Source of the DNA: Vicia villosa
Lineage: Eukaryota; Streptophyta; Magnoliopsida; Fabales; Fabaceae
Assembly (NCBI RefSeq): GCF_029867415.1
Contig: NC_081186.1
Span: 15,198,930 to 15,262,929 of the forward strand
DNA length: 64,000 bases
Reading direction: 5' to 3'
Under the pieces are notes generated by a model. The model worked only from the letters and a program-made list of their open reading frames with translations, did no database searches and had not been told where the DNA came from. Shown piece by piece: positions 22,687 to 35,372 of the stretch. Made by a program: the position numbers and the translations under genes. Position 1 is the stretch's first letter; each line of letters starts with the position of its first letter.

Positions 22687-25003
22687 TGATAGATAATATA
22701 ACTGCAGCAATAATTTAGTATATATTGTTTAAATTTAAACTCTTGAAAACCTGTATTTAAAGCCAATTGCCTTTGAGCATGTAGGACACCATCAGATAAC
22801 AGCTGCCATGATTCCTTCCAAACGTGTGCTGGGCGATTAACAGCACCTGACAATAGCATCACCACAAATAGTTTTCGGACAAAATGTCCAGAGCCCCATT
22901 CACTGGCCTCTTTAAGTGCACCAATATATTCTTTGTCATCTTCCAGAAATCCCATGGCAAAGCATGCATCTCTAAATGTTTCATACTGGGTATTACCGAC
23001 CTTGCGAATTTCTTCATAACTTTTTGGTCCCTTGACTACCGTCAACATCATCCGCAGGTAAAAAAGTTCACCTGTTGTTGGTGGAACCCATATCAATCTC
23101 CCAATGGTGAATCCCTTTTTGCGGGGCCTCCACTCCCTTTCTTTTTTGTGGTAAACAAACTTAGATACAAATTGACCATAAGTGAGTGACTGTGCCTCAG
23201 TATACTTTGAGTTTGCAGATAGCCAACCAGTAAACATGGAATCAGTAACACTTGCACTCTCCAAAACATTTTCCATTCGATCGTGATCAGTGTAGTAAAC
23301 AGCCTTTTCACCTACCAAGTGATAAAACATACGTTCAACTGCCGGTCTTCTACCATGAATGTGAAAGGAGTAAATTCTCCAGCATGCTTCACATGGTGAG
23401 ATATATCTGCAATCTAAGTATTGTTTTATTTCATCAACCGGTTCATTGTTGTTGGTTGACACCGAAGCTGTTATTCTGTCATAGCATTTGCTAATGTATT
23501 TGAAAAGATATTTGATTGAAGTGCTCTGGTTACACCATTCCATGTTTATATGTGCGTTATATTTGAGGAGAAATCTTTTGTTATAAGGTACCACATGACG
23601 GTTGTCTAATGTGATACCATTTTTTTTCAATAACGTGGGTTTTTGATCTTCTCCTATAGAGGGGGTAACCCTCTACATCAACAATAGTTTCCTCGTTAAA
23701 CTTCTTTGGAAAGTATTTAGAGCATTTACCATTTTTCATACAGGTTGATGTCGTGCGCGCCACTCCACATGGCCGTGCATCATGTTAGATTTAACCAACG
23801 CATACAACCTCGGATGAACAGCAGGGTCTGGTATTTCAGCACAGATGATGTTGTCAATGTCAGATGGTGTGGGGTATTTGCTCTGAGGATGTAAGAAAAT
23901 CAAAATATGTGCGTGTGGCAATCCCCTCTTCTGAAATTCAATAGTGTACATAACTATAATTGTACCAGTTAGTTAATATGTAATTTCAATTTAGGAAGAA
24001 GATGTTAATTAATTAAAAGAACATAAAAAAGCATACTTACAGGCCAAAACTTTCCCTAGAACATGCTTTTTTGTTATATCTGCAATGAGTTCGTCAAATT
24101 TGATTTTGAAGACTTTAGTAATAATATCGGGTCGATCGTGTGGTTGTAACCCAGTTTCGGACAAGGCACGGATAATTTCTGGCCATGTTGGATTGCAAGT
24201 AAATGTAATGAATAGGTCTGGAAAACCCAATCTACTTGAAATTGCCATTCCGTCAAAATACAGTTGATCCATATATCTTTTTCCCCCAACAAAAGATGAT
24301 GGCAAGACAACTCGCTTTCCCCGCTTTTGTTGTTGTCTGCCATCATCGTTATTGCATTCATCTGTCAACCTGTTATATTTTCCCACTCTTAATTTTGATT
24401 GATTATTTCGCAACCAGTTCAGCCTTTCAGATTCCATCATACAATAACCATCGACCAAGAACTGTTGAAATAGACGCCGTGAGTGTAGCAAAGTTTTTGC
24501 CTCCTCGCTACGGTCTTGTAACCTGTATGAAAGCCAGTCCTTGATGCTCTGACGATTTTGTCGGGTAACCTCAGTTTCATGGCGATATCTATGCAATATA
24601 TTTTTCCTATAACCATCTTCACCATACGCAAATATGAGAGGGTATTGATATGCCAAATATGCTGGATGAAACTCATCAATACGTTGCAAACCACCGTTGC
24701 GTGCTTGAATAATAATGTCCCAATGACAAGCAGAATCAATGTCTCCCACAATTAGTGCAGCAACTTCTGAAACCGTTGGTCTGTTATACACGCGTCCATC
24801 CTCAGGTCTATCACATATAACCCTCAGTTTTAAGTCTAAGAATGCATTATCTTCCAGGACATCCCTCGCCATTCTAAAAACTTTTGCATGAATATTGAAC
24901 TCATCTAACATGATCTTCAAATTATGAACAGTGTTCTCGTCAATTTCAGTATTGTCTCTGCGCATTTTATACGACGTTAAAAATAAATATAGGTAATGAT
25001 CAC

Positions 25004-28000
25004 TGTCATACCCCAATTTTTGACCTAAGATACCACCTCATATCATTGCATATGCATCATTTGCATCTCTAACAAATTGCATAGTTTGTGTTTGCTACTT
25101 GTGACTCAGCAGGATTTAATCTGGAAATCACTCATCAGTACAAGTAACAATCAATTAGGGTTTTGTTCTCCCTTCATCTCAAAAGAATCATCTTCATCAA
25201 TAATCAACATTTGGTCCTCAGAGATTCATTTCAACAATCTCAAAGGCTCTGAACCAACCAGATTAGGGTTTTGACTGAAGATAGTATACTCCTGACTTTT
25301 GCTCAGGATTTGACCTAATGACTTGGGACATGACCTCAAGACTCCCAGTGCATCATTTTGACCTAATCCATTGGCTCATAACATCTCCTACACAAAGATT
25401 GATCAGACAAATCCTCAGATCAGGGTTTTGAACTATCAGGGACCAAAATCAGGGATCACATTTGGGAAACCCTAAAAATCCCCAGGAAGTCACTCAAAGG
25501 TTTCAATCATCTTCAAATAAAGTGCGCCATATCCATTTGTGTGATTCAAGAGTTTTGATTGGAATCTATTTCAAGATTTTGGCCTATGGATTCGTCATGG
25601 TAAAGAAAATTGTTTCTTATGGATTATTTGAAAGATGATACAAGTTTGAATCATTCATGAAATTTGCAAGAGAATATCTTTTTAGTCCATTTGTTGAAAT
25701 ATAATTTCAAGCGATTATTCAAGATCGTGAATTTAAGGATTTCAAGTCCAATGTCATTTCAAAATTCATGGTACAGGAACACTTTTCAATACTTGAAATT
25801 CAAGTTTCTCACTAGCTCAAAGGTATTCTACCACTCCTATTCAAGAATTACCATGGATCATTCAAACTTGCAAATTCCATTCAAGTACATTCAAGAACAT
25901 TAGAACTTCATGTTCATTCAAGTTCTAAAATAAATTCAAGCATTTACAAATGGAATTCTTTACATGAACAAAGTTCTAAATTTCAAATGCATTACAAGTG
26001 GACTTTATCCAAAATTCAAGAATTACAAAATTCCATTCATTTGCAAGAATACAAAGTTTCATTCATACAAAGTTGGAATTACAAGGAAAAGAAAAAAATA
26101 AAACTTCAAATGCAATTCTTGAATTCTTCAAATCTCCATCCTTCAAGTTCAAGCTTCTTCATGCTTTCTTCAAAGTCCTCATGCAACATGAAAAAGAAAC
26201 ATAAGAGGGGTGAATTTAGCAAAAGAATAATTCAAGACAAAAAGGGGTGTATTTAACAAAAGAATAATTTCAAGACAAAAAAGAGATCAAAGAGAGATTT
26301 TTTTCCCACTTGCATAAGAAATATCTCATGAAGAATATTCTTGCAATCATTACAATTTGCCAATCAAGTTTATTATCATCCAAACATGCCCTTAACTTTT
26401 CCTATAAATAGAAGGCCTCATTTCATTGCAAATCACACCAAAGCTACTATACTACTAGCTTTCTCACTTCTTCCTCTTCTCTTATAGTTTTCATGTTTCT
26501 TGGTAAGAAGGAGAAATTCTTCAAACCAAAGAAAACTACTTGAAAAAAATAAGAGTTTCTGGTTACAAAGTTTCTTGAAAGAGAGTGAAGAAGAAATTCT
26601 TCATACCTTGGTGTGGAGAGTTCCAACTTGAAGTCCATCTTCAAGTCTCCCTAATATCCAAAGAGGTGGCTTCATCTTCATCAAAGGATCCTACAACAAC
26701 AAGCAAAGTTGTTAGGAAAATTGTTAGTAACAATCCAAGGTTGTTAGTAACAATAAAGAAGTCAAGGTGTACCTCAACAATAAACCGGCGAACACCTCCT
26801 CGCCGTAGGTAAGTTGTATTCATCCTCATGCTCAAATATTATTGTTTAAATCATTCTTGCAAATATGTTGTTATTGTGCATAGCTGAAAATTGAAAACAT
26901 AGAGATTGAGTTATTGTTGCGGTAAGTAAAAGCAAAATTCAGCAATAGCAACAATTCACAACAGCAGTAACAACATCAACCATCGATTCAAAAATTCAGC
27001 AACAGAATCAATTGCACAGAAACGGAAGAAACTACACATACCTCAACATCAAAACCGCAAAAATCTCCTTACTGTAGGTACGTTGATTCAACTCTTTCTC
27101 TAAATATTGTAGTTTGTTGCTGTTAAACTTGGTTCCCTGTTAGAACAAAATCGACAGAACACAGGAAATAGCTTGAGTTATTATACTGTTAAATCAAAGT
27201 GAAAACGGAATTAAGAGGTGATACCTGGATTTTTCCTCTGGTTCTCCTCCCATGGCCGAAAATCATTCACTGAGAGGGAGAGTCCTTCACCGTGAGAAAC
27301 CGAGAGCGTGAGTTGTTGTTGTTTGTTCACGCAAGCAAAATTGAAACAGAAAGAGAGATGTCACTGAGTTATCATTAAAAAGAACAAAAAAACGAAATTT
27401 GGGAAGAAGCATACCTGGATTCTTCGAGCTTCTTCAATGGCCTCCATCGTTCTTGTTGTTCCGAGAGAGAGAAACCGCGAGAGAAAGGCCATGAGTTTGA
27501 GTGAGAACCGCGAGAAAGATAGTGCTGTTGTGCTATCGTTGTTCAACCGAGAGTGAGGAAGAGAAACTGAGTTGCTGTTCACGTTGGGAAAGAATCGAAG
27601 GAAGAGGAACCTTGTTTGTTGTTCCATTTTTCTTGTTTTTCTGCAGAAAACACGTGAGGGAGAGACAAGAAGCGCTGCTGCTTCTTTTGTTGATTAGGGT
27701 TTTCAATAGCCCATTCCTTGTTTAGTGAGTTGGGTGGATCCGGGTCACACTGACCCGACCCGGTCCGGCCCAGTTTGCTTTTTATTTTATTTCAGTTCTC
27801 TCCAATTGAGCCTACACCTCCAATCTGATTTTAATACTTCCTGGCCCAATCTTCTCTTTTTCTTATTTATATTTTAATTTTCTTTTAGTTTCTTTTTATT
27901 TTCATAGAAAAAAGACTTAATATTTTATTTTAATATAGGATATAGTTTTATCTTCTAAATCCTTATTAAAAATGACAAAAAAATATATTTTTTAATATTT

Positions 28001-30499
28001 TCATATGTTCATAAGTATGTTTTTTATAAATTCTTATTAAAACAACAAAAAAATATATTAGATGCATATTTAAGTTTGTGTTTCTAATTATTTTATCTTC
28101 TCATGGAAAAAACCACAAAAATATCTTCTTTTAGAATTAATTTTTATTTGAATTTGATATTTTCATATTATTTTGTGTAGTTAATCATTTATATTTCTAA
28201 TTGATTACTGTTGCACATATTACTTGAATTTTCTAACTTCATCCAAGACTTCGAGATTATTTCTCTGTTGTCTTTTGGATTTGTCTGTTTGTTTGGTCTT
28301 CCATTTGCTGTAGAATTCCATAAACAATTACTGGATGATCATGGAATTGCTGAAAGCTGTGAGCTTATTCGACGTTTCTTTTCTGCTGGTGTGGATTCTT
28401 AATATCTGTTGAGATCCTAATTTATTCCAAGCACATCACTTGAAGATCACGGTAACACCTCAAACTCAGAAATCCAATTTTCTCATTCTTCGAGGTAAGC
28501 CTAAAACTCAATCAACTGTTTTCACAACAGTAATCAATTCACTTTCAAATCATGCAACTCATTGTTTTTCAAAACAGTGGGGCCTCTCGAATATTAGAGA
28601 GTGTAAGTCCCATTTCTTTTCTTTTTGTACAGTTTTCAAAACAATAAAACTTCTTCAAAATAAAACAATTTTCAAATCATTTTCAAATCATTTTCAAAAC
28701 AACAAAACTTCAAAGAAACAAAACTTTTCAAATATACCACGGGCCTCCACGTAGGTATAAGTCCCAAGCCCCTTTTGTACATACCCATTCCAGTACATGA
28801 AATTAGGTATTTCATTGTACGCCTTTTGTACATATCTCAATCAATTTGTTTTTAACCTTGAATAACTAATCAAAAAATGAAGGTTTTCTTTAAATCTTCC
28901 CAAAAATACCATGGGCCTCCATGTAGGTATAAGTCCCAAGCCCTTTTGTAAATACCTGTTTACATAGCTTTGAATAAATTCAAGTGGACCTCTCCTCGAG
29001 TATAAGTCCCGAGCCCCGTGTATACAAATGGATCATGCTCACAGGTATATTTCCTTCATAAACTCCATTATAAACACACACTTTGTCATATATAACTGTT
29101 CATATAACTGTTCATGTTTGTTCATGTACTTGTTCATATTTGTTCGTACTTGTTCATACTTGTGATTGTGTTATATATGCTTGTTCAACTTAGTACAACA
29201 CTAGGTTCCCCATAGCCTCCTATTGGGCTTCGTGCAAAGAATCTCCCTAGTTTAGGTTAGGACATAGAGTATGGTTTCCCGGTGAAATCGCTCTAAGAGC
29301 TCAAACCAACTATACCATGCCTCCCCTTGGGCTTTGTACAAACGAGTGTCCCTCCCATAGCCTCCTCTTGGGCTTACAATGCAAGGACCCTGGATTGTCC
29401 CTCCCATAGCCTCCTCTTAGGCTTACAATGCAAGGACCCTCGGATAGCCTCCTCTTGGGCTTCGTACAAGGACCCACGGGCTTCTTATAAGCATCCCCAA
29501 TATCCAAATCAAAATACCCTAGGAGATTAGACATTTTTCATCTCTATGATAGGAGTATCTCTTTTATATCATCACAAACAATCAATCAATCAATCAATCA
29601 AACTTTTTTGCCACAAGGCTGGCTAATCAATCAAACTGTTTTACCACCGTACTGGATGATTAATCAAAGTTTTTGTCACAAGGCTGACTTCATTGAAACT
29701 TTTGCCACAAGGCTGGCTGATTAATCAAAACTTTTTGTCACAAGGCTGACTTCATTGAAAGTTTTTGCCACAAGGCTGGTTAAACAACAAAAACATCTTT
29801 ATCATTCTAAGCGCCATAAGTGGCACAGCCCAGGGCTTATAATGAAAAGATTTTCAAACAAAAATCAAACAGATGTATGTGATGATATAGATTAGATACA
29901 TCGAACATTTAGATGACATTTGTCTCTTTTCCTTTGCTTCCACTAGCATAAGTGGGAACTACGATTGCTCTGACTTTCTCAACATCCCTTTGAGAATACG
30001 TAGGCACAAGGTCTTACTCCTTGGCGAGCAAAACAAAACAAAAAAACCACTCAAACCTTAGCACCCGTAGACCCCGAGCTACAGATGCTCTGATTCCCTC
30101 TAGGGGATATGTATGCAGAGGATCGCGATGATCTTTGCGAGCATAATCAAACAAACACCTTAGGTCCCACCTATTTCACAAGAACCTCCACCATAACAAG
30201 AATGGAATAAACAAAACAAAGAAACCTATAGAGTACTATAGATACGTTGGGTGCTAATACCTTCCCTTCGTATAACCAACCCTCTTACCCGGAATCTCTC
30301 CCCCACTTGTGCATTGCTTTTAGTTTTGGGCTTTGCACCTGTTTTTTTAGGTTATTGCAGCTTTTTCCCTTTTCCTCCTTTGGAAACAATAAAAAGTTTG
30401 GTCCGTACAAAAGAAAAATCATTTTTTGAGCACTCGAGCCCAAAGAAGGCATCAGGTGTCTCATCCCGAAAAAAGGACGAACGATTTTTCCCCGCGACA
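25004..30499 (+). mobile_element. Ogre solo LTR (5.5 kb) with 5-bp target-site duplication
   Basis: It starts TGTCATACCCCAATTTTTGA and ends TTCCCCGCGACA. The flanks carry a perfect duplication ATCAC (24999-25003 and 30500-30504). There is no primer-binding site, no coding region and no second LTR, so it is what remains after recombination between two LTRs. A TATAAATA box is at 26403-26410, and GGTGCTAATACCTTCCCTTC at about 30250 matches the other Ogre LTRs. It sits inside an intron of RepHel. Confidence 0.9.
28735..29790. repeat. Subrepeats within the Ogre solo LTR
   Basis: GGGCCTCCACGTAGGTATAAG-type blocks recur at about 28741 and 28914. GCCTCCTCTTGGGCTT-type blocks recur four times between 29317 and 29462, and CCACAAGGCTG-type blocks at 29611, 29703 and 29768. 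These give rise to the short proline- and glycine-rich open frames seen in this region, which I do not call. Confidence 0.75.
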
Positions 30500-31519
30500 A
30501 TCACGAAGACCTTAACTATTTGTGGAATATTAGAAATACCTGAAACACTTCATTCTATTAGTAACTTCATTATCTGTGACATAAATATATAGCTGAGCAT
30601 ATTGCGGACGGTCTCCATTTTCTAGTAGTAGAGTACCTATTCGATGACAGGTTTGACCGTGCAGTCTCAAAGTTGGTGGTCCTCCTTTCTTTGAATATGT
30701 GGTGTCAAATTTCATTCCAGGAGAAGTAAACGAAAACATTGAGTTGTATGTTCGAATATTATTTCGATAATTTTTGGTCTCGGTAGATGTTTTGTTAAAC
30801 AGCAGATGTCTCAACAGTGGGGGTGCCTCTTCAAGTAAAGGTACAACAATTTTACCACCGCGACAACAGCGATGGAATGTGGGAACATGTCCCTTTTTGG
30901 TTTTACTGGCACGTTCTTGAAGCCACATGTGTGCATGACAATATGTACATTCCCATATTTGATCCCCTATATCAGAATATTCTGCAGATTTAGAAATTAT
31001 CATAGTGTCATTTGTGATCTAAAAATTTGATATGCCGTTGAAATGTTTAGTCTTTGTAACATTACCTTGTAAATTTGAATCTTCTAACGGTGCTTGTTCC
31101 ATATCATCTTCAGAGTCTGAAGTATTGGATGAGCTGCATTCATCCTCGGAGTTAGACAGTGGCACTTGGGAATACTGTGTTTCAGGTTGTATGATAGAAA
31201 ACTTTCTATTCTCTAATATAAGCCTTCTTTTCTTGCGAGCATCAATTGAATGAGCTCTATCTTCTACATTTGGAATAGAAACTGGGGAGATTGTACTTGG
31301 GGAGGGGGCACTGGTGGGATGACCACATGATGATTTCTTATTTTGCAATATCAGCCTTCTTTTCTTCCTTGCATCACTTACATCAGTTTTATCTACCAAG
31401 TTTCGAGAATGATCTGATTCACTGCATTGTGCATCTCTCTTCTCTTTCATTCTAAGTCTTCTACTTTGTCTAGCAATAGAAGAGTTAGTATGACTGGTTT
31501 GTTCATTAGTTTCTAGCAT

Positions 31520-32574
31520 ATTTCCGAAAGATAGCTACGATGCCAGTAAGTAGTTCTAAGAAGAATATGAGTGGACTAATTATATAGATCAATTCCAATT
31601 ACAATATTACACTGTATGAATTCTACAATATAAAATTGTATGGATTCACATTACTCAAGTGATAACAGCTGTTATGAAACAAACAGATATAATATTAATG
31701 GGGTATGTTGGAAAGTTTATTGGGATGAGGCAATAAGTGAAGCATTATCTGCTATATACTTTATACAATGCAAATGGAAGGTCTTGTCATTATAATTTCA
31801 AAACGTTATGTACAATCTTTATATTACCGATTATAACAGTCCTTATTAATGAGAACATGAATGGACATTAACATATTTCTAACTCTCATGTGTACCTTTA
31901 TTTAACTCAGTAGGTGATCCCATTCAATCCAATTGCAACAGGTGCTTAGATAAATGTCAACAATTTGAAGAGAATACATACAATGTCATATGCGCAGCTA
32001 AATTAATTTTGATTATTTATAACATTCAACGGAGCATTTCGCCGGGGCATGTTAGGTGTGTTGATTTCTCAGCATAATTGCAAGTTCAATTTCATGTTAG
32101 GAACTTTTTAATACGTTTATGACATTCAACGGAGCATTTGGTCGGTGCATGCTAGTTGTGTGGACTTCTCAGTAAAAATGCAAGTTCATTTTCACGTGAG
32201 TAACTCTTGAATAAGGTTTATGTGTCTTTTACCCATGTAGTCGTAACCAATATTGCAAATTGTGGTTGTTATTAGTTGTGACAATATGTTTTTACAATAG
32301 CATGTCATGCTAGTTTGGATATTGGAGATGAGTAAAAAACAAAGTATATCATAGTAGTTGAATAGATGATTTAGGATAAACAGAAAAGTCTTATATTAAG
32401 ATAACAGAAATTAAATTACATAGTTGTTACCAAACTAAAAGAAACAGACTTACAAGTCTGATTTGTTTATGTGGCAATACAAACAAAAAACAAATAAAGT
32501 GGAAAGGAAATAAAACATGTCCACACCATAAAACAAAAACACACCCAAACATACTTAAAATTATGCAGGAACTA
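31520..32574. other. Spacer between the RPA-like gene and RepHel, with a 100-bp tandem duplication
   Basis: Two units starting CATTCAACGGAGCATTT at 32023 and 32123 are similar over about 100 bp each. As the region lies upstream of RepHel and downstream of RPA on the minus strand, it should contain the RepHel promoter and the RPA terminator. I see no clear TATA box in the right place. Confidence 0.6.
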
Positions 32575-34989
32575 CTAATCTATCTTCTCTATTTTTATAA
32601 TTTTCTTTAACTTGTTTGATGAAAGTTCTCCATCACACGTGGCATCCGAGGTTGTTGACTCGCTTGATGCGCCTGGAAAGTGTCTTTTTCCAGTAGGAGT
32701 AAGTGGATCTGTGCTGTGCGTTGAACTCACATCAAGATCCTGTTACATAAGTGAACAAACATCACACAATTAATATTCAACAGTACATTAAAAGTGGAGT
32801 ACATTTCAGTACAGTAAACGTCCTTACGACGACAAAATTAGGTTCGGATCGAACAGTGGTCATTGCTTCGACAACAGGTTGTTTCATCTACAAATCATTC
32901 GAAACATAGTACAAAATCATAATATGCGCAAAGTCAGTTTACAATGATTTTAAGTTGCATAACACATGCAAAGATTAAATTCAAATACCTCATCTGTGTG
33001 AAACTGATCAGCAAGCTCTTTCACAAAAGGGTCATTCTTCAATAGCATAACGACATAGGCATTCTTCCAACGTGGTTGCCACTTAACTTTGAAAGCCATC
33101 TTGCAATCCAACATCTGATCCAATGCCAGTGGGAATTCCAAGGGATCATGAATGCCAGCTTGTAGGAGATTGCAAGACAAAGATCAGTTAACTCTGGCAT
33201 AATTGTCTATGTTTTTCCAACGGTATGTAAACGGAAATACCTTAATCATTGTATGACGCAGCTGAGAAGCAGACAATCCTAAAAGTAACTCACACTCTCG
33301 GTCCCAAAATAGAAAGTTACAACTATTCCCGGCATGAGTAACCTCAATCTCAATCTTATACCTACATTCGCAGTATACATAGAGAACTCAAAAAGGTCAT
33401 GTTCAGTACCTTGACAATCACACATATAAATGAAATAACATAAAACATGTGACAAGGATGTTAACCTAAAAATCTCTGCCTCAGTGAAATGTCCAGCCTC
33501 ACACTCAAACGGAGCTCTGTCACCACGCGCAATACATGAGCAAGCATGACAACCACGATAATACCAGCCATACGGAGAGGCAACTAGCATTTTAGTTTCT
33601 CCAACAGTCGCACAAAATGTAATCTGCAATTATGGAACCAAAAGATAATACGATACACAGTCAAATGCAACGGAAAAATGGAAATATATACTAAATCAGA
33701 ATAAATGGCCAACAACTTCCAAACATACAGTTCTAAGTTTTATAATATCCCCAATAGGCATTACAACAGCCTTTGAAAGCAATTTCGGTACAGGAGTCAT
33801 CTGTTGATTTTCAGAGTTCTGTGCTGAAAGCTGTGAATTGGAACCCTCCTGGCCAGACAACGTAATCATGGAATCCTTCGGAAAACTATCAAAGGAAGAC
33901 AGTAATGTAACAATCACATTGCATAAAAATTAAAACCACACAAGAGCAAATCTAGGGAGCATACCTTTCTATAAACTCTTTCATCGGCAGCAAATCAGTA
34001 TTCAGACCAAGGACGGTAACATTAAACGTGTTTGTCACGGACAGTGGAAACTTACCTATTCAAATAGAATGTTACATAACCATTTGTATCAAAATACAAG
34101 GATATCTAACACCAAACTTGATCAATTACTAACCCTGTTCCTTGACTTTAGCATATTGAATCATGACAAAAATAGGACCAGAATCATCTCCGCGCTCCTG
34201 CTTGAACTTCATGAATTGTTCAGCATAGGATTCCCAAAGCGTGCAATTGATAGTATTCTCACTGAAGAAATAATACAAACCATGTCATCTACATAGTCAC
34301 ATAAGATATGTTCGATAAATTATACAATAAATATGAATACAAACCCCCCGTCACGCAGCATCATGTTAATCTGCTGCTTCCGGGCACCTGATGTGGTCTG
34401 TGAATACCCAATACTTTCCACCATACCAATGACATCTAAAACACATACAGCCAAAAAACCTTAAAATGAAACAACACATAAAAAACAAATCCAGTAAAAC
34501 AGAATAGAGATAAAATATTCTACCTATTAGCACATCCTTGTTAAAGTTGCCGTTTATTATATTAGTAAATTTAGTAAACACCAACGGCTTTGGAGGTATT
34601 TCAGCGTTGTTATCATCCGTAACCGTAGTGCCAGCAGTAAACTTCAACATAAACTTATGAGACGAAGGTCTGAACCTTAAAATTGGAAACAGTGTAACTA
34701 TGATCCAAGACCATTTTTTCAGAAAAAAGAGATACATGCGGTGCAGGAACAACAACATGTATGTCACCACCCTGGAAAAAACATTAAAATCAAACATACA
34801 ACAAACCAAAAACAATATATGAAAAAACAACCAAACAATTCACTTCATTACCGATACATCAACAAAAATCATCTCAAAATGCTCCCTCTTGTTCGAAACA
34901 ACTGTCCATTTGTGGTGCACACAAACAGAAACTTTCCAAAGTTCTTTGTTGTCATTGATGTCACATATTTTTGCTAATGGTCTTGCCAT
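32575..34989 (-). pseudogene. Helitron RPA1-like single-strand DNA-binding protein gene, probably degenerate
   Basis: Likely exons: 34852-34989, 34524-34771, 34345-34435, 34134-34261, 33965-34055, 33729-33895, 33466-33623, 33241-33361, then about 32989-33165 and two C-terminal exons ending at TAG 32575. The start is MARPLAKICDINDNKELWKV, an OB-fold of the RPA large subunit; TLWESYAEQFMKF and a Cys motif (CHACSCIARGDRAPFECEAGH split here as CHACSC, FECEAGH) follow, with a C-terminal tail rich in Lys. RPA would coat single-stranded Helitron DNA. Exon 2 meets TAA near 34665 unless the frame changes before HKFMLKFTAG, and the acceptor of the exon coding GIHDPLEFPLALDQM does not fit the preceding phase, so at least two lesions are likely. 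Confidence 0.75.
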
Positions 34990-35352
34990 ATTGAACACTG
35001 GTATGATACTGCAGAAAAGTGTAGCCAACCAATACTATAAATAACAAAACCATGTAGGAGTTACAAACTCTTCATTCCACTCTTCATTACATAACCATAA
35101 CCGATGCTGAAGCTAAATGGAAAGAAGCATATAAAGTCCTCATTAAGTTCTGCTTGTAACACATAATAATGGAGCATAGAAGCTGCATGGACAAACCGAA
35201 CTTAATGCCAATTATATGAGACATCAATGGTGGAATATGGAACAACATACCTTCATTAATCATCAAAATTACACATGGCGCATCAAGAAGAAACAAATTC
35301 TGCTCTAAGACTAAGCCACTTGGCAGCACCACATAGAAAGTTCAAAAAGATA

Positions 35353-35372
35353 GAACTTTCTTATATTATAGA
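35353..35372 (-). mobile_element. 5' terminus of the large Helitron
   Basis: On the minus strand the element begins TCTATAATATAAGAAAGTTC after host A. A similar motif, TCTATAATATAA, occurs on the same strand at 35882 but follows G and is not an insertion site of this kind. Confidence 0.85.

Larger units (their letters stand above)
20676..31519 (-). pseudogene. Helitron RepHel: HUH endonuclease and Pif1-type helicase, several frameshifts
   Basis: Inferred exons: 31066-31519, 30540-30981, 24041-24957, 22751-23953, 22340-22544, 21334-22248 and 20676-21253. The N-terminus is basic and carries a repeated DARKKRRLIL motif; then the zinc-like region (WECTYCHAHMW, FHRCCRGG), the Helitron-like N domain, the HUH motif (GLPHAHIL) and the catalytic Tyr region (IKYLFKYISK). 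The helicase has Walker A GYGGTGKTY, the box IIWDEAPM, FGGDFRHILPVVP and YVALSRVT. It would nick, unwind and roll the element out as a single strand. Breaks: one base lost near 23773, a slip in an A8 run at about 23618-23625, an extra A in another A8 run at about 22490. A 5.5-kb Ogre solo LTR fills the intron between exons 2 and 3. An apparent stop at 31019 is removed by an intron (30982-31065). Confidence 0.85.
9109..35372 (-). mobile_element. Complete Helitron with RepHel, RPA and three B3-like genes
   Basis: The 3' end (9109) is CTAG preceded by a hairpin, with the host T following on the minus strand. The 5' end (35372) is TCTATAATATAAGAAAGTTC preceded by host A. Insertion is therefore between A and T with no target duplication, as in all Helitrons. 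Joining the flanks gives TCTTTAAAA then TTTAACATATTC, and an unoccupied copy of that 34-bp joint is present next door at 9026-9059, confirming both ends. The span is 26,264 bp, about 14 kb after removing the foldback element, the truncated Ogre and the solo LTR. RepHel and RPA are on the element's sense strand; the B3-like genes run against it. Confidence 0.88.

Noticed and set aside
22617..22750. C-terminal YIYIYI tail of the RepHel frame
   Set aside because: It is read-through into the AT microsatellite of an intron.
28735..29534. Possible CRISPR-like or satellite array in the solo LTR
   Set aside because: Blocks are few, unequal in spacing and part of the LTR; CRISPR arrays do not occur in plant nuclear DNA.
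31019..31021. In-frame stop in the N-terminal part of RepHel
   Set aside because: A GT-AG intron from 31065 to 30982 removes it and joins the known EYSDIGDQIWEC motif in phase.
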